Assembly (NCBI GenBank): GCA_902524655.1
Contig: CABZEG010000004.1
Location: 1-64,000 of the forward strand
Direction of reading: 5' to 3'
Source of the DNA: an uncultured Alphaproteobacteria bacterium
GTDB lineage: Bacteria > Pseudomonadota > Alphaproteobacteria > Rhodobacterales > Rhodobacteraceae
Length of the DNA stretch: 64,000 nt
Shown: piece after piece, positions 32,901 through 42,962 of the stretch
How the letters are laid out: the number at the start of each line of letters is the position of its first letter
Numbering within the stretch: position 1 is the stretch's first letter
Notes under the pieces: generated by a model
What the model was told of the DNA's origin: nothing
Seen by the model: only the letters and a program-made list of their open reading frames with translations
Databases searched by the model: none
Position numbers and translations under genes: made by a program

Positions 32901-34603
32901 GCCACAAGGTAGACGCTGTTATCGCAAAGGTCCGACATTCTACTAGAGGGGTTGGACTTATCTCTCCCCCTCCCCACCACGATATTTACTCAATAGAAGA
33001 TTTAGCGCAACTTATATTTGACCTTAAAAACGTCAACCCAAAAGCTGATATATCAGTGAAATTAGTATCCGAGGTTGGGGTAGGTACAGTCGCTGCTGGA
33101 GTGGCTAAAGCAAAAGCGGACCATGTTACTATTTCGGGTATGGAGGGTGGTACTGGGGCGAGCCCATTGACCTCGGTGAAACATGCCGGCTCACCCTGGG
33201 AATTGGGTTTGGCAGAAACACACCAAACTCTAATGAAAAATAAGCTTAGATCAAGAATATCGGTCCAAGTGGATGGTGGGCTAAGGACGGGGCGTGATGT
33301 TGTTATTGGAGCATTGTTAGGCGCGGATGAGTTTGGTTTTTCAACAGCCCCATTAATTGCATCAGGTTGCATTATGATGCGTAAGTGTCACCTGAACACC
33401 TGTCCTGTTGGGATTGCAACTCAAGACCCAGTTTTGAGGAAACGATTTGTAGGAATGCCAGAGCATGTTGTTAATTTTTTCTTCTTTATCGCAGAAGAGG
33501 TAAGAATATTAATGAGTAAATTAGGTTTCAAAAAATTTGATGAGATGATTGGTCAAATTGATGTGCTTGACAGGAAAAAAGCAATTAAACATTGGAAAGC
33601 AAAGGGGCTCGATTTCTCAAAGCTGTTTTTTGATCCAAAGATGGGCGATGGAGTGCCAAAATTTAATTGTGAAAGACAGGAGCATCCAATTAAAGATATT
33701 TTGGATATGCAGTTAATTGAAATGTCAAAGGATACCTTGCAAAACAAAAAACCCACCAAATTAAAACTGCCGATTTATAATTACAATAGATCTACTGGAG
33801 CAATGCTCAGTGGAGAGGTCGCACGTATTTTTGGACATATAGGTCTCCCAGAGGATTCAATAAACATTTCTTTTAAGGGTACAACGGGTCAGGCATTTGG
33901 AGCATGGTTATCGAGAGGAGTTACTCTAGAAGTAGAAGGCGAAGCAAATGATTATGTTGGCAAAGGATTATCTGGGGGAAAAATAATAGTATACCCTCCA
34001 AAAGAGGCAAAAAGAATTGTTCCTGAAGATTCGATCATAGCAGGAAACACAATTCTTTATGGAGCTATTGACGGAGAATGCTTTTTGAGAGGCATAGTTG
34101 GAGAAAGGTTTGCCGTTAGAAATTCTGGAGCTACCGCTGTTGTTGAAGGAGTGGGTGATCATGGTTGTGAATATATGACAGGTGGTATAGTAGTCGTTTT
34201 AGGGAAAACAGGCCTTAATTTTGCGGCAGGTATGTCCGGAGGTATAGCATATGTTTTGGACGAAGATGGTACCTTTAAAAATAGATGTAATTTGGCAATG
34301 GTTGAGCTTGAGCCGGTTCCAGAAGAAGATGATCTACTAGAATCTGAGCACCATCACGGAGGCGACTTTGAACACCATGGTCGCGTGGATATATCGAGTG
34401 ATATGACCAGATATGATGAAGAAAGGCTGAGAAATATAATTTCTAGACACTTAAAGTTTACTCAATCAGACCTTGCAAAAAAGATTTTAGGCGATTGGGA
34501 TAATTTTAGGCCTAAATTTTTAAAAGTAATGCCTACGGAATACAGAAGGGCGTTGGAAGAAATAAGGGCTGAAAAGCTCAATAATATCGTAGCTGCAGAA
34601 TAG
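29942..34603 (+). CDS. gltB: Glutamate synthase (NADPH) large subunit
   Basis: [13 protein letters not shown] (Cys at amidotransferase site), [39 protein letters not shown], FMN and 3Fe-4S region [20 protein letters not shown]. Confidence 0.98.
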   Translation: [1553 protein letters not shown]

Positions 34604-34633
34604 CCTCTAATTTAGAATATAAGGGAAGTTGAG

Positions 34634-36067
34634 ATGGGTAAGGTTACTGGATTTTTAGAAATAGATAGGCAAGATAGGAAATATAGGCCTGCATCAGATA
34701 GAATAAGAAATTTTAAGGAGTTTATAGTACCTCTTCCAGAGGAGGTAATAAGAGACCAAGCCAGCAGATGTATGGAATGTGGAATTCCTTTTTGTCATGA
34801 CATGAAGGGCTTGAAAGGGTGTCCCGTTAATAATCAGATCCCGGATTGGAATGATTTGGTTTATAGGGGTGAATGGGAACAGGCTTCTAAAGACTTACAT
34901 TCAACCAATAATTTTCCAGAATTCACGGGAAGAATATGCCCTGCACCATGCGAAGCTTCATGTACTCTAAATATTGTTGATAGTCCGGTAACAATAAAAT
35001 CCATAGAATGTTCTATAGTTGATAAGGCATGGGACAATGGATGGATAAAACCACAAATAAATCAAAACAAGACGAACAAAAAAATAGGAATAATTGGGTC
35101 TGGACCAGCAGGGCTTGCAGCTGCTCAACAATTAGCCCGAGCAGGTCATAATGTAATAATTTATGAAAAAAATAAAAAGATGGGCGGTCTTCTTAGATAT
35201 GGAATTCCTGATTTTAAAATGGAAAAAACTCATATCGACAGAAGACTAGAACAATTATCAGCTGAAGGAGTTCACTTCCAATGTGGTGTTGAGCTAGGTT
35301 TAGATATTAAAATTAATGACATGATAAAGGAACACGATGCTTTGATACTAGCCTGTGGGGCAGAAAAGCCACGTGACCTTGACATTGAAGGGCGTAACGC
35401 GGACGGGATCCATTTCGCCATGGATTTTTTACCTCAGCAAAACAGAAGGGTAGGCAAAGAGACGCTCGAGGGTTTGAAGGAGATAACAGCAGATGGTAAA
35501 CATGTCGTTGTTATTGGTGGAGGAGACACCGGCTCAGATTGCATAGGAACATCAATTCGCCAAGGTGCATTGTCTGTCACACAGCTAGAGATTATGCCTG
35601 CTCCGCCCGAAAGGGAAGACAAGTTGCTAACATGGCCAAATTGGCCTCTCAAGATGAGAACCTCTTCGAGTCAAGAAGAGGGAGCCGATAGAGAATTTTC
35701 AGTATTAACAACATCTTTTGGGGTTGAAAATGGTAGAGTCAGTTCTTTAAATTGTATAAGGGTAAATGAGAAATTTGAAAAAATAGAAAACTCTGAGTTT
35801 GTAATTAAAGCGGATTTGGTATTACTGGCTATGGGTTTCGTTTCACCCATTACAGATAGGATTTTTAAAGATACTGAAGTATCTCTGGATAAGCGTGGAA
35901 ATGTCTTAGCGGATGATAAATCTTACAAAACTTCTCTTGATAAATTGTGGGTAGCTGGTGATATGCGACGTGGTCAGTCTCTTGTCGTGTGGGCAATAAG
36001 AGAAGGCAGGCAAGCTGCGAAATCAGTAGACAAGGCATTGATGGGCTATAGTAGTCTCTCAGACTAA
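34634..36067 (+). CDS. gltD: Glutamate synthase small subunit (NAD(P)H-dependent oxidoreductase)
   Basis: [96 protein letters not shown]. Confidence 0.97.
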   Translation: MGKVTGFLEIDRQDRKYRPASDRIRNFKEFIVPLPEEVIRDQASRCMECGIPFCHDMKGLKGCPVNNQIPDWNDLVYRGEWEQASKDLHSTNNFPEFTGRICPAPCEASCTLNIVDSPVTIKSIECSIVDKAWDNGWIKPQINQNKTNKKIGIIGSGPAGLAAAQQLARAGHNVIIYEKNKKMGGLLRYGIPDFKMEKTHIDRRLEQLSAEGVHFQCGVELGLDIKINDMIKEHDALILACGAEKPRDLDIEGRNADGIHFAMDFLPQQNRRVGKETLEGLKEITADGKHVVVIGGGDTGSDCIGTSIRQGALSVTQLEIMPAPPEREDKLLTWPNWPLKMRTSSSQEEGADREFSVLTTSFGVENGRVSSLNCIRVNEKFEKIENSEFVIKADLVLLAMGFVSPITDRIFKDTEVSLDKRGNVLADDKSYKTSLDKLWVAGDMRRGQSLVVWAIREGRQAAKSVDKALMGYSSLSD

Positions 36068-36099
36068 GGAAAAAAATTGTCCTATTTAAATAATATTTT

Positions 36100-36786
36100 G
36101 TGTGCGTTATTAAAAATTTAGCATTCAAAGCTGCTAGAATTATCACACTATTATTCGTGTTCCTTATATGTTTGTCCGTGTCAACCGTTGTTTTACTTAG
36201 ATTTTTTAATCCTCCTTTTACGAGCTTTATGGTTTCGGAAAGCGATTTTTTTCAAAGAAAAATAGATTACAGTTGGACTTCAATTTCAAATATGGGCGAA
36301 AATATTGCCCTTTCAGTGGTCGCAACAGAGGATTCTAATTTTTGTAACCATTTAGGACTAGACGTAAAAGAGATTTACAAAGTAATTACAAGAAAGGAAA
36401 AAAGAGGCGCGTCAACGATAACTCAACAACTTGCGAAAAATCTTTTTTTATGGTCTGGACGATCTTGGTCAAGGAAAATTATAGAATTGTACTTTACCTT
36501 TTTGATAGAGATCATTATTCCAAAAAAAAGAATTCTCGAAATATATCTAAACACTGTTGAGACAAGCCTGCTGACATTTGGTGTTAATCAAGCTTCAGAT
36601 AAGTATTATAAAAAGCCAGTAAATAAACTCACCAAAGAGCAATCAGTACGAATTGCGTTGATTCTTCCAAATCCAAAGTATCGAAAGCCCAAAAAACTGA
36701 AGCCTAATCTCACAGTTAGAATTTCACAATTAAAAAAAGATATCAATATCCTAAAAAAAGATGACAGATCTAGCTGTTTTTTATAA
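36100..36786 (+). CDS. mtgA: Monofunctional biosynthetic peptidoglycan transglycosylase
   Basis: VVATEDSNFCNHLGLDVKEI, RGASTITQQLAKNLFLWSGRSWSRKIIELYFTFLIEIIIPKKRILEIYLN (GT51 motifs). Confidence 0.92.
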   Translation: MCVIKNLAFKAARIITLLFVFLICLSVSTVVLLRFFNPPFTSFMVSESDFFQRKIDYSWTSISNMGENIALSVVATEDSNFCNHLGLDVKEIYKVITRKEKRGASTITQQLAKNLFLWSGRSWSRKIIELYFTFLIEIIIPKKRILEIYLNTVETSLLTFGVNQASDKYYKKPVNKLTKEQSVRIALILPNPKYRKPKKLKPNLTVRISQLKKDINILKKDDRSSCFL

Positions 36787-36818
36787 TTATAAATGGATTA
36801 AAGTAAGGTTTATTTACT

Positions 36819-37490
36819 ATGAAGAAACTCCACCATCTAGCACTCTCACCATTCTGTCGAAAAGTAAGGCTGGTTTTGGCAGAAAAAAAACTTGAAGTTG
36901 AATTAATCGATGAACCTGTTTGGGAAAAAAGATTGGATTTCATAAGATTCAGTCCTTCCGGTAAAGTGCCATTATTAAAAGAAGGAGCTAATGTATTCAC
37001 GGAGAGCACTCCCATATGTGAGTATTTGGATGAATCTCACCCGATTCCAAAACTTATTCCGGCTGACAAAAAGCTAAGGTTCGAGACGCGCAGGGTAACT
37101 TCTTGGTTCGACGATAAATTTTATAATGAAGTCACAAAAAACTTACTTAATGAGAGAGTGTACAAAAAGATTTTTAAAATAGGCCAACCTGATAGTGGTG
37201 CAATAAAAGAGGGCCTTAAGAAAATAAAGTTTCATTTTGATTATTTGGAATGGCTTTTGGAAAAAAGAAATTGGGTAGCTGGGGAGAAAATGTCATTAGC
37301 TGATTTTTCAGCGGCTGGACATATTTCAGCACTAGATTATATAGGAGACATTGACTGGCAGTCTAAGCCAATAATAAAAGAATGGTATGCAAAAATTAAA
37401 TCAAGACCTGCTTTTAGAAATGCAGGTTTGCTGACAGACTTAGTTCCTGGTTTTGTACCGGCAAGTCACTATAGTGACTTAGATTTTTAG
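36819..37490 (+). CDS. Glutathione S-transferase family protein
   Basis: LHHLALSPFCRKVRLVLAEKKLEVELIDEPVW; SGKVPLLKEGANVFTESTPICEYLDE; MSLADFSAAGHISALDYIG. Confidence 0.9.
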   Translation: MKKLHHLALSPFCRKVRLVLAEKKLEVELIDEPVWEKRLDFIRFSPSGKVPLLKEGANVFTESTPICEYLDESHPIPKLIPADKKLRFETRRVTSWFDDKFYNEVTKNLLNERVYKKIFKIGQPDSGAIKEGLKKIKFHFDYLEWLLEKRNWVAGEKMSLADFSAAGHISALDYIGDIDWQSKPIIKEWYAKIKSRPAFRNAGLLTDLVPGFVPASHYSDLDF

Positions 37491-37491
37491 T

Positions 37492-38532
37492 ATGGAAATA
37501 TTGGATTTTAAATCACAACTCCAGCAGATTTCTTCTGATGTAGGTTTTTCTGCCGTTGGCATAACCGATCCACTCAAGGTTGATCAATCAATAAAAGAAA
37601 AATTTAGGGAGTACATTAAAAATGATTGGAATGCTGGTATGGATTGGTTGGAAAAGAGGATCAACGAACGAATAGCACCAGAAAATTTATGGCCAAGCGT
37701 TAAGTCAATTTTAGTATTTACAGATGACTATACTCCCGCAGAAGAACCTTTAAAAAAATTGAGGGATAAAGAACTAGCTAATATCTCAGTTTATGCCACG
37801 AAAAGAGACTATCATAAAGTAGTCAAATCTAAGCTAAAGCTCGTAGCCTCTTGGGTAAAAAAAAAATTAGACTGTGAGCTTAAAATATTTGTCGATACTG
37901 CCCCTGTTATGGAAAAACCTTTAGCACAGTTATCTGGCTTGGGTTGGCAAGGCAAACATACAAATTTGGTGAGTAGGAATACGGGAAATTGGTTTTTTAT
38001 CGGTGTAATGTACATTGATAAACAATTGCCTGCAGATGAACCAGAGCAAGATAATTGTGGATCTTGTACCAAGTGTTTGGATATTTGTCCAACTAATGCT
38101 TTTGAGGGTGCATATAAGCTAGATGCTAGAAAATGCATCGCGTATCTCACTATTGAACACAAGGGTGCTATAGATAAAAAACTCAGATCATCAATTGGCA
38201 ACAGAGTTTTTGGATGCGATGATTGTTTAGCTGTTTGTCCTTGGAATAAATTTGCACAAATAAGCAGAAATGAAAATTATAGAGAAACTTTTTCTGACTT
38301 AGCTCTGGAGGAAGCGCTGAACTTTTCAGATGGCGATTTCAGAAGTTATTTTAGTGGGACCGCCATAAAAAGATTAGGATCAATTAGATTTCTGAGAAAT
38401 GTAATATACGCGATGGGAAATAGTGGAAAAAAAGAATACATCAAATTACTAGAGGGTTTTGGAAGCCATTCTGTGGATTTTATATCTGAGGCAGCTTATT
38501 GGTCTATTTCCGAGTTAGAAAAAAATGAATAA
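37492..38532 (+). CDS. queG: Epoxyqueuosine reductase QueG
   Basis: GLGWQGKHTNLVSRNTGNWFFIG, CGSCTKCLDICPTNAF and CDDCLAVCPWNKFA [4Fe-4S] motifs. Confidence 0.95.
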   Translation: MEILDFKSQLQQISSDVGFSAVGITDPLKVDQSIKEKFREYIKNDWNAGMDWLEKRINERIAPENLWPSVKSILVFTDDYTPAEEPLKKLRDKELANISVYATKRDYHKVVKSKLKLVASWVKKKLDCELKIFVDTAPVMEKPLAQLSGLGWQGKHTNLVSRNTGNWFFIGVMYIDKQLPADEPEQDNCGSCTKCLDICPTNAFEGAYKLDARKCIAYLTIEHKGAIDKKLRSSIGNRVFGCDDCLAVCPWNKFAQISRNENYRETFSDLALEEALNFSDGDFRSYFSGTAIKRLGSIRFLRNVIYAMGNSGKKEYIKLLEGFGSHSVDFISEAAYWSISELEKNE

Positions 38533-39406
38533 GAAAAATATATTGTTAATTTTTGGCTTTGGTTACACAGCTAAATTTATGTGTCAGAAATTTTCAAAAA
38601 AAAATTGGGAAGTGTTTTGTACAACAAGATCTGATGAAAAGGCCAAAGAAATTAAATCATTTAATGCCACACCGGTTTTTTTCTATGATGAAGAAAAAAT
38701 TGAGAGTATCCTCAACAAAAATTTAAACATTTTGAGTACGGCTCCACCGGACAATGGAAAAGATCCAGTTATTGAGAACTATAGGCATTTATTCAAAAAA
38801 AATAGTGAAAGAATAAGATGGGCAGGATATCTTTCAACAACCAGTGTTTATGGCGATAAAAAAGGTGGGTGGGTTACAGAGGATACAGAGCTCAAACCCA
38901 AATTAGAGAGAAGTATTTCAAGAGTCGCGGCCGAAAAATCATGGCTTAAATTTGGAGGAAATTATTCCATAAAAACTATGATTTTCAGGCTGGCAGGTAT
39001 CTATGGGCCAGGAAGAAGTCTTATTGACCGTTTAGTAGCGAATGAAACGGTTTATATAGTCAACAAACCAGCTCATCTATTTAACAGAATTCACGTTGAC
39101 GATATTGTAGGCGCAATCGAGATGGCTATGTGCTCAAAATCGGAAGCAACGATTTTTAACTTGTCTGACGATTTGCCTGCGACGCAATTGGATGTTGCAC
39201 AATTCGCTTCGAGGTTACTTAAAAAAGAATGCCCACCGACTGTCAGTTTGGAAAGCGATATGGTAAGTGAAATGGCAAGAAGCTTCTATAAAGAAGAAAA
39301 AAAAGTATCAAACAATAGGCTCAAAGATGAATTGGGTTATAAGCTTACTTTTCCCTCATTTAAGGAGGGACTATTTGCAATTCACAATAATTCTAAAGAA
39401 TCCTAA
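38525..39406 (+). CDS. NAD-dependent epimerase/dehydratase-like protein (YeeZ-like SDR)
   Basis: ILLIFGFGYTAKFMCQKF; YLSTTSVYGDKKGGWVTEDTELKP; FRLAGIYGPGRSLIDRL; NRIHVDDIVGAIEMAM. Confidence 0.85.
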   Translation: MNKKNILLIFGFGYTAKFMCQKFSKKNWEVFCTTRSDEKAKEIKSFNATPVFFYDEEKIESILNKNLNILSTAPPDNGKDPVIENYRHLFKKNSERIRWAGYLSTTSVYGDKKGGWVTEDTELKPKLERSISRVAAEKSWLKFGGNYSIKTMIFRLAGIYGPGRSLIDRLVANETVYIVNKPAHLFNRIHVDDIVGAIEMAMCSKSEATIFNLSDDLPATQLDVAQFASRLLKKECPPTVSLESDMVSEMARSFYKEEKKVSNNRLKDELGYKLTFPSFKEGLFAIHNNSKES

Positions 39407-39971
39407 CAGGTGTTCCAATCTCAACTAAATTGAAAAGCTCTTCAATTTGTTCATTATACAGCCCTATGCATCCAGACGAGCTTTGTCTTCCAATTTTTCT
39501 AGTATCGCTTGTTCCATGAATACGATAACTTGGCCAACTAAGATAAAGTGCGTGGGAACCCAGAGGGTTATCAGGGCCTGGAGGCATAAACTCTGGGAGC
39601 TTAGGATCCCTTTTTCTCATTTTTTTTGTAGGCCTCCATTCAGGCCCAATTATTTTTTTTGTAACTTTCGTATACCCAAGTCGGGTCAATTCTTCATTTA
39701 GAGGGACGGAGGTTGGAAAGACCTTATACTCTTTTCCATTTATACTCCAGTAATGTAATGATCGCGTTTTGGTGTCAACGAGTATTGCCCCTTTCGTCAA
39801 ATCCTTAAAATGATCCTGCCAAGTTTGCACTCTAAACGAGAAAATATTGTGTTTTGGTTTTCCATCCTCACCAAACTCTACTGCTGTCTGAGCAATAATG
39901 GGGTTGCTAATTAATGCATAAACAAATAAGAGTATCGATGATATTAATATGTTGGAGACAACTTTGATCAT
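39393..39971 (-). CDS. L,D-transpeptidase (YkuD) family protein
   Basis: Secretory N-term; YRIHGTSDTRKIGRQSSSGCIGLYNEQIEELFNLVEIGTPVRIL (HX..SSGCIGL catalytic motif). Confidence 0.9.
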   Translation of the reverse strand: MIKVVSNILISSILLFVYALISNPIIAQTAVEFGEDGKPKHNIFSFRVQTWQDHFKDLTKGAILVDTKTRSLHYWSINGKEYKVFPTSVPLNEELTRLGYTKVTKKIIGPEWRPTKKMRKRDPKLPEFMPPGPDNPLGSHALYLSWPSYRIHGTSDTRKIGRQSSSGCIGLYNEQIEELFNLVEIGTPVRIL

Positions 39972-40074
39972 TTTTACATTAATAGTTGAAATTCATTTAC
40001 TACAAAACAACTAATTGCTCACGAACAAAATTAACGTATTATTTCGAACATTGGAAGAAAAGACTTATAGATTT

Positions 40075-40575
40075 ATGAATAATTTTATTTTAAAGATACT
40101 GCTCTTGGCTGTCTTAGTAGGGTGTGTTGGTACAAATACAGATATCTACTATGGGTACTCAAAGTCAGGGGTTATTTCTAGCTTTAAAGCGGCCGCTCTA
40201 AAATCAAGACACTTAGATATGGTTAATGCTTTAAGACTGGAAAATGGAAGATCCTCACTAAAATACTCATCTAGTCTTTCAGCTGCATCAAAGACACATG
40301 CTTTTGACATAGCCAGACAACAGCGAGCTTGGAACTACGGTTCAGATGCATCGTCAGCATTAGATAGGGCAAGAATTGCAGGTTTTGAGGGCTTAGTGCT
40401 TGGTGAAAACGTTTCGGAAACCTATGAAGGCGAGTATGATGTATTAAATGTCTGGTTCAAAAGTAAAATTGGTAGAGAAATTATTCTGGATCCCACTGCA
40501 ACCGATTTGGGGCTAAGTTGGTATCAGGATAGCACCGGAAAAGTTTGGTGGGTACAGATGATTGGCAAGTCTTAG
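40075..40575 (+). CDS. CAP/SCP-domain lipoprotein
   Basis: Likely start MNNFILKILLLAVLVGC with lipobox LVGC; LDMVNALRLENGRSSLKYSSSLSAASKTHAFDIARQQ; GENVSETY CAP motif. Confidence 0.8.
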   Translation: MNNFILKILLLAVLVGCVGTNTDIYYGYSKSGVISSFKAAALKSRHLDMVNALRLENGRSSLKYSSSLSAASKTHAFDIARQQRAWNYGSDASSALDRARIAGFEGLVLGENVSETYEGEYDVLNVWFKSKIGREIILDPTATDLGLSWYQDSTGKVWWVQMIGKS

Positions 40576-40589
40576 TTGCAAATATAAGT

Positions 40590-41090
40590 TTAAGCATAAA
40601 TGTAGATAATGGTACCAGGTTCTACCAAACGATAAATTTCCTCTATCTCCTTATTTGTCACCGCAATACATCCCTCGGTCCAGTCAAAAAAATAGTGCAA
40701 TAGGATATTTTTTCTTCCAAGTCCATGAATAAAAATATCACTACCAGGATTAAGTCCTTTTTCAAGCGCTCTTTTTTTGTCTGATTTATTGGGAAAGTTT
40801 ATTCCAAGACTTAAGAAAAATTTACTATTTGGGTTTTTGTGGGTAATGTAGTATTTGCCCTCTGGGGTTTTGCCATCTCCTTCTTTTTCTTTTTGACCCT
40901 GAGGACTGAACCCTAAGCGAATTCGATAGGCTTTTATCATTTTACTATTTCTGTAAAGGGCTAAAACTCTCTTTTTTTTCCAAACCACCAATAAATTCGG
41001 TTTTTTAGGATGACCCCATGAAGGTTTTAAAAAAATAAAAGGAAATAGAATTGAAAACAAGAAAAAGCGTCTTTTGCTAATTTTTTTCAT
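40590..41090 (-). CDS. L,D-transpeptidase (YkuD) family protein
   Basis: Likely start MKKISKRRFFLFSILFPF; DIFIHGLGRKNILLHYFFDWTEGCIAVTNKEIEEIYRLVEPGTIIYIY; ATGA-type overlap with rlmN. Confidence 0.88.
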   Translation of the reverse strand: MKKISKRRFFLFSILFPFIFLKPSWGHPKKPNLLVVWKKKRVLALYRNSKMIKAYRIRLGFSPQGQKEKEGDGKTPEGKYYITHKNPNSKFFLSLGINFPNKSDKKRALEKGLNPGSDIFIHGLGRKNILLHYFFDWTEGCIAVTNKEIEEIYRLVEPGTIIYIYA

Positions 41091-42217
41091 GTAGATGCTT
41101 TTTCTTTTATAGATTTGGATTTCAATTGGCCACACGCTGCCATAATGTCTTCTCCACGCGGTCTTCTTATGGGACTGGGTAATCTTGACTTAATTATTAT
41201 ATCTCTAAAAGCTTTAATTCTATCTGATGATGAACGCTTATATTGACTTCCAGTCCAATTATTAAAGGGAATTAAATTTACTTTAGAGGGTAGTCCTTGT
41301 AGTAATCTTACCAACCTATGTGCGTCCTCTTTTGAATCGTTAATTCTGTCAAGCATAACGTATTCAAATGTTACTCGTTCGGAATTACGCAACTTAACGT
41401 CATCTCTCAAGGAACCGAGCAACTGTTCCAAATTCCACTTTTTATTTATTGGAACTAAAATATCCCTTGTCTTATTTTCTGTTGCGTGGAGACTTATAGC
41501 GATCATGCAGCCGATTTCCTCATGAGCTGTCTTTATCTTAGGAACTATACCAGCTGTCGATAAGGTTATTCTTCTTCGTGAAAAATCTAGTCCTTTATTG
41601 TCTATCAAAACACTACAGGCTTTCTTTACTTCTTCATAATTTAATAGAGGTTCACCCATTCCCATGAAAACAATATTGGTAATAATTTCGAAACAAGAAG
41701 TACCATTACTCCTCATCCTCTTCTTCTCCCAAAGCCCTAGATCATCATAAACTGCAATGACTTGACCGACAATCTCTTGGCTTGAGAGATTCCTTACCAA
41801 TTTCTGGGTCCCCGTATGACAGAATGAACAGTTCAATGTACAACCAACTTGTGAAGAAATGCAAAGGGTGCTTCTTTTCTCTTCAGGGATAAATACCGTT
41901 TCTATTTTGCTTTGGTCTTCTAAACAGAATAGATATTTTATTGTGCCGTCATTGCTGATTTCTTTTTTTTCAATAGCTGGCCGTGAAATATTAAAAACAT
42001 TCTGCAGTTTTGAGCGAAGATTTTTATCTATGTTAGTCATGTTATCAAATGAACTAATTCCATGACAATAGATCCAAGACCAGAGCTGATTTACTCTCAT
42101 AGATGCTTTTTTTGGTTGAGTTTCAAAGTTTGAAATTAGCGAAAACAATTCGTCTCTACTGAGCCCTAATATATTACATGCTTGATAATTCGATTGTAAG
42201 GTCAATTTATTTCGCAC
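41087..42217 (-). CDS. rlmN: 23S rRNA (adenine(2503)-C2)-methyltransferase RlmN
   Basis: LCISSQVGCTLNCSFCHTGTQKLVRNLSSQEIVGQV radical SAM CX3CX2C, FMGMGEPLLNYEEV, AACGQLKSK C-term. Confidence 0.97.
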   Translation of the reverse strand: MRNKLTLQSNYQACNILGLSRDELFSLISNFETQPKKASMRVNQLWSWIYCHGISSFDNMTNIDKNLRSKLQNVFNISRPAIEKKEISNDGTIKYLFCLEDQSKIETVFIPEEKRSTLCISSQVGCTLNCSFCHTGTQKLVRNLSSQEIVGQVIAVYDDLGLWEKKRMRSNGTSCFEIITNIVFMGMGEPLLNYEEVKKACSVLIDNKGLDFSRRRITLSTAGIVPKIKTAHEEIGCMIAISLHATENKTRDILVPINKKWNLEQLLGSLRDDVKLRNSERVTFEYVMLDRINDSKEDAHRLVRLLQGLPSKVNLIPFNNWTGSQYKRSSSDRIKAFRDIIIKSRLPSPIRRPRGEDIMAACGQLKSKSIKEKAST

Positions 42218-42843
42218 CGCCTTTCTAATTCTGACATGGCATCGGAAAAGCCGGTTAACATAAATGTGTCTTTCGTCACCGTGTTACGATGAGATATAGC
42301 ACTCATGATTGCCTTACTACCTTTTTTAAGGTAATTAACTAATTTATCTTGATCAAATTTTTGAGCCCAAGCATGCTCTTTTTCTACTTTAGCTTTAGGT
42401 GACGGGTGCGCAAAAAAAACGACTTTTTCTTTGTTATCAACTTCTAAAATTGCTCTTGATCCCACCTGTAGAGGATACCCTGCATAAAACGTCCCTTCAT
42501 ACTCGCTATCTTTATTCATTATCTTGATTATATATAATGTACCTTTTTCTCTATTAACCGATGAGAGTTTTTGATTATTCCTGAAGGCTTCACCTTTTAC
42601 AGACTGAGAAGCAATGAAGCACATTTTGGGTTCTTTTTTCGATATGAAAACGCTCCAATCTCTAAAACTTTTCTCAGCTTTCCTTAAGTTGTCTTGTCCA
42701 AAAGAAAATGTTGTAGAAAACAAAAAACTTAAAAAAACGCATAAAAGAAGCATACTAAAATAGTATACTGAACGGCTATTAATATTAATTTTCATTTGGA
42801 CTCTCATTTCATAAATCCCTATGGGCATACTTAATACAAGCAA
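42202..42843 (-). CDS. Invasion-associated locus B (IalB) domain protein
   Basis: Signal peptide-like N-term; FRDWSVFISKKEPKMCFIASQS; TFYAGYPLQVGSRAILEVDNKEK; typical position upstream of rlmN. Confidence 0.85.
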   Translation of the reverse strand: MLVLSMPIGIYEMRVQMKININSRSVYYFSMLLLCVFLSFLFSTTFSFGQDNLRKAEKSFRDWSVFISKKEPKMCFIASQSVKGEAFRNNQKLSSVNREKGTLYIIKIMNKDSEYEGTFYAGYPLQVGSRAILEVDNKEKVVFFAHPSPKAKVEKEHAWAQKFDQDKLVNYLKKGSKAIMSAISHRNTVTKDTFMLTGFSDAMSELERRCEIN

Positions 42844-42962
42844 TTATTGGACTAGAAAAGACTTTTTATTTTGTTCTATATTACCAGTGGTTGACAATTT
42901 AAAGAGAGCATAAATGAGAAATGATAAAAAGTTCTGGATTTTGATAAAAATTTTATTTAGAT

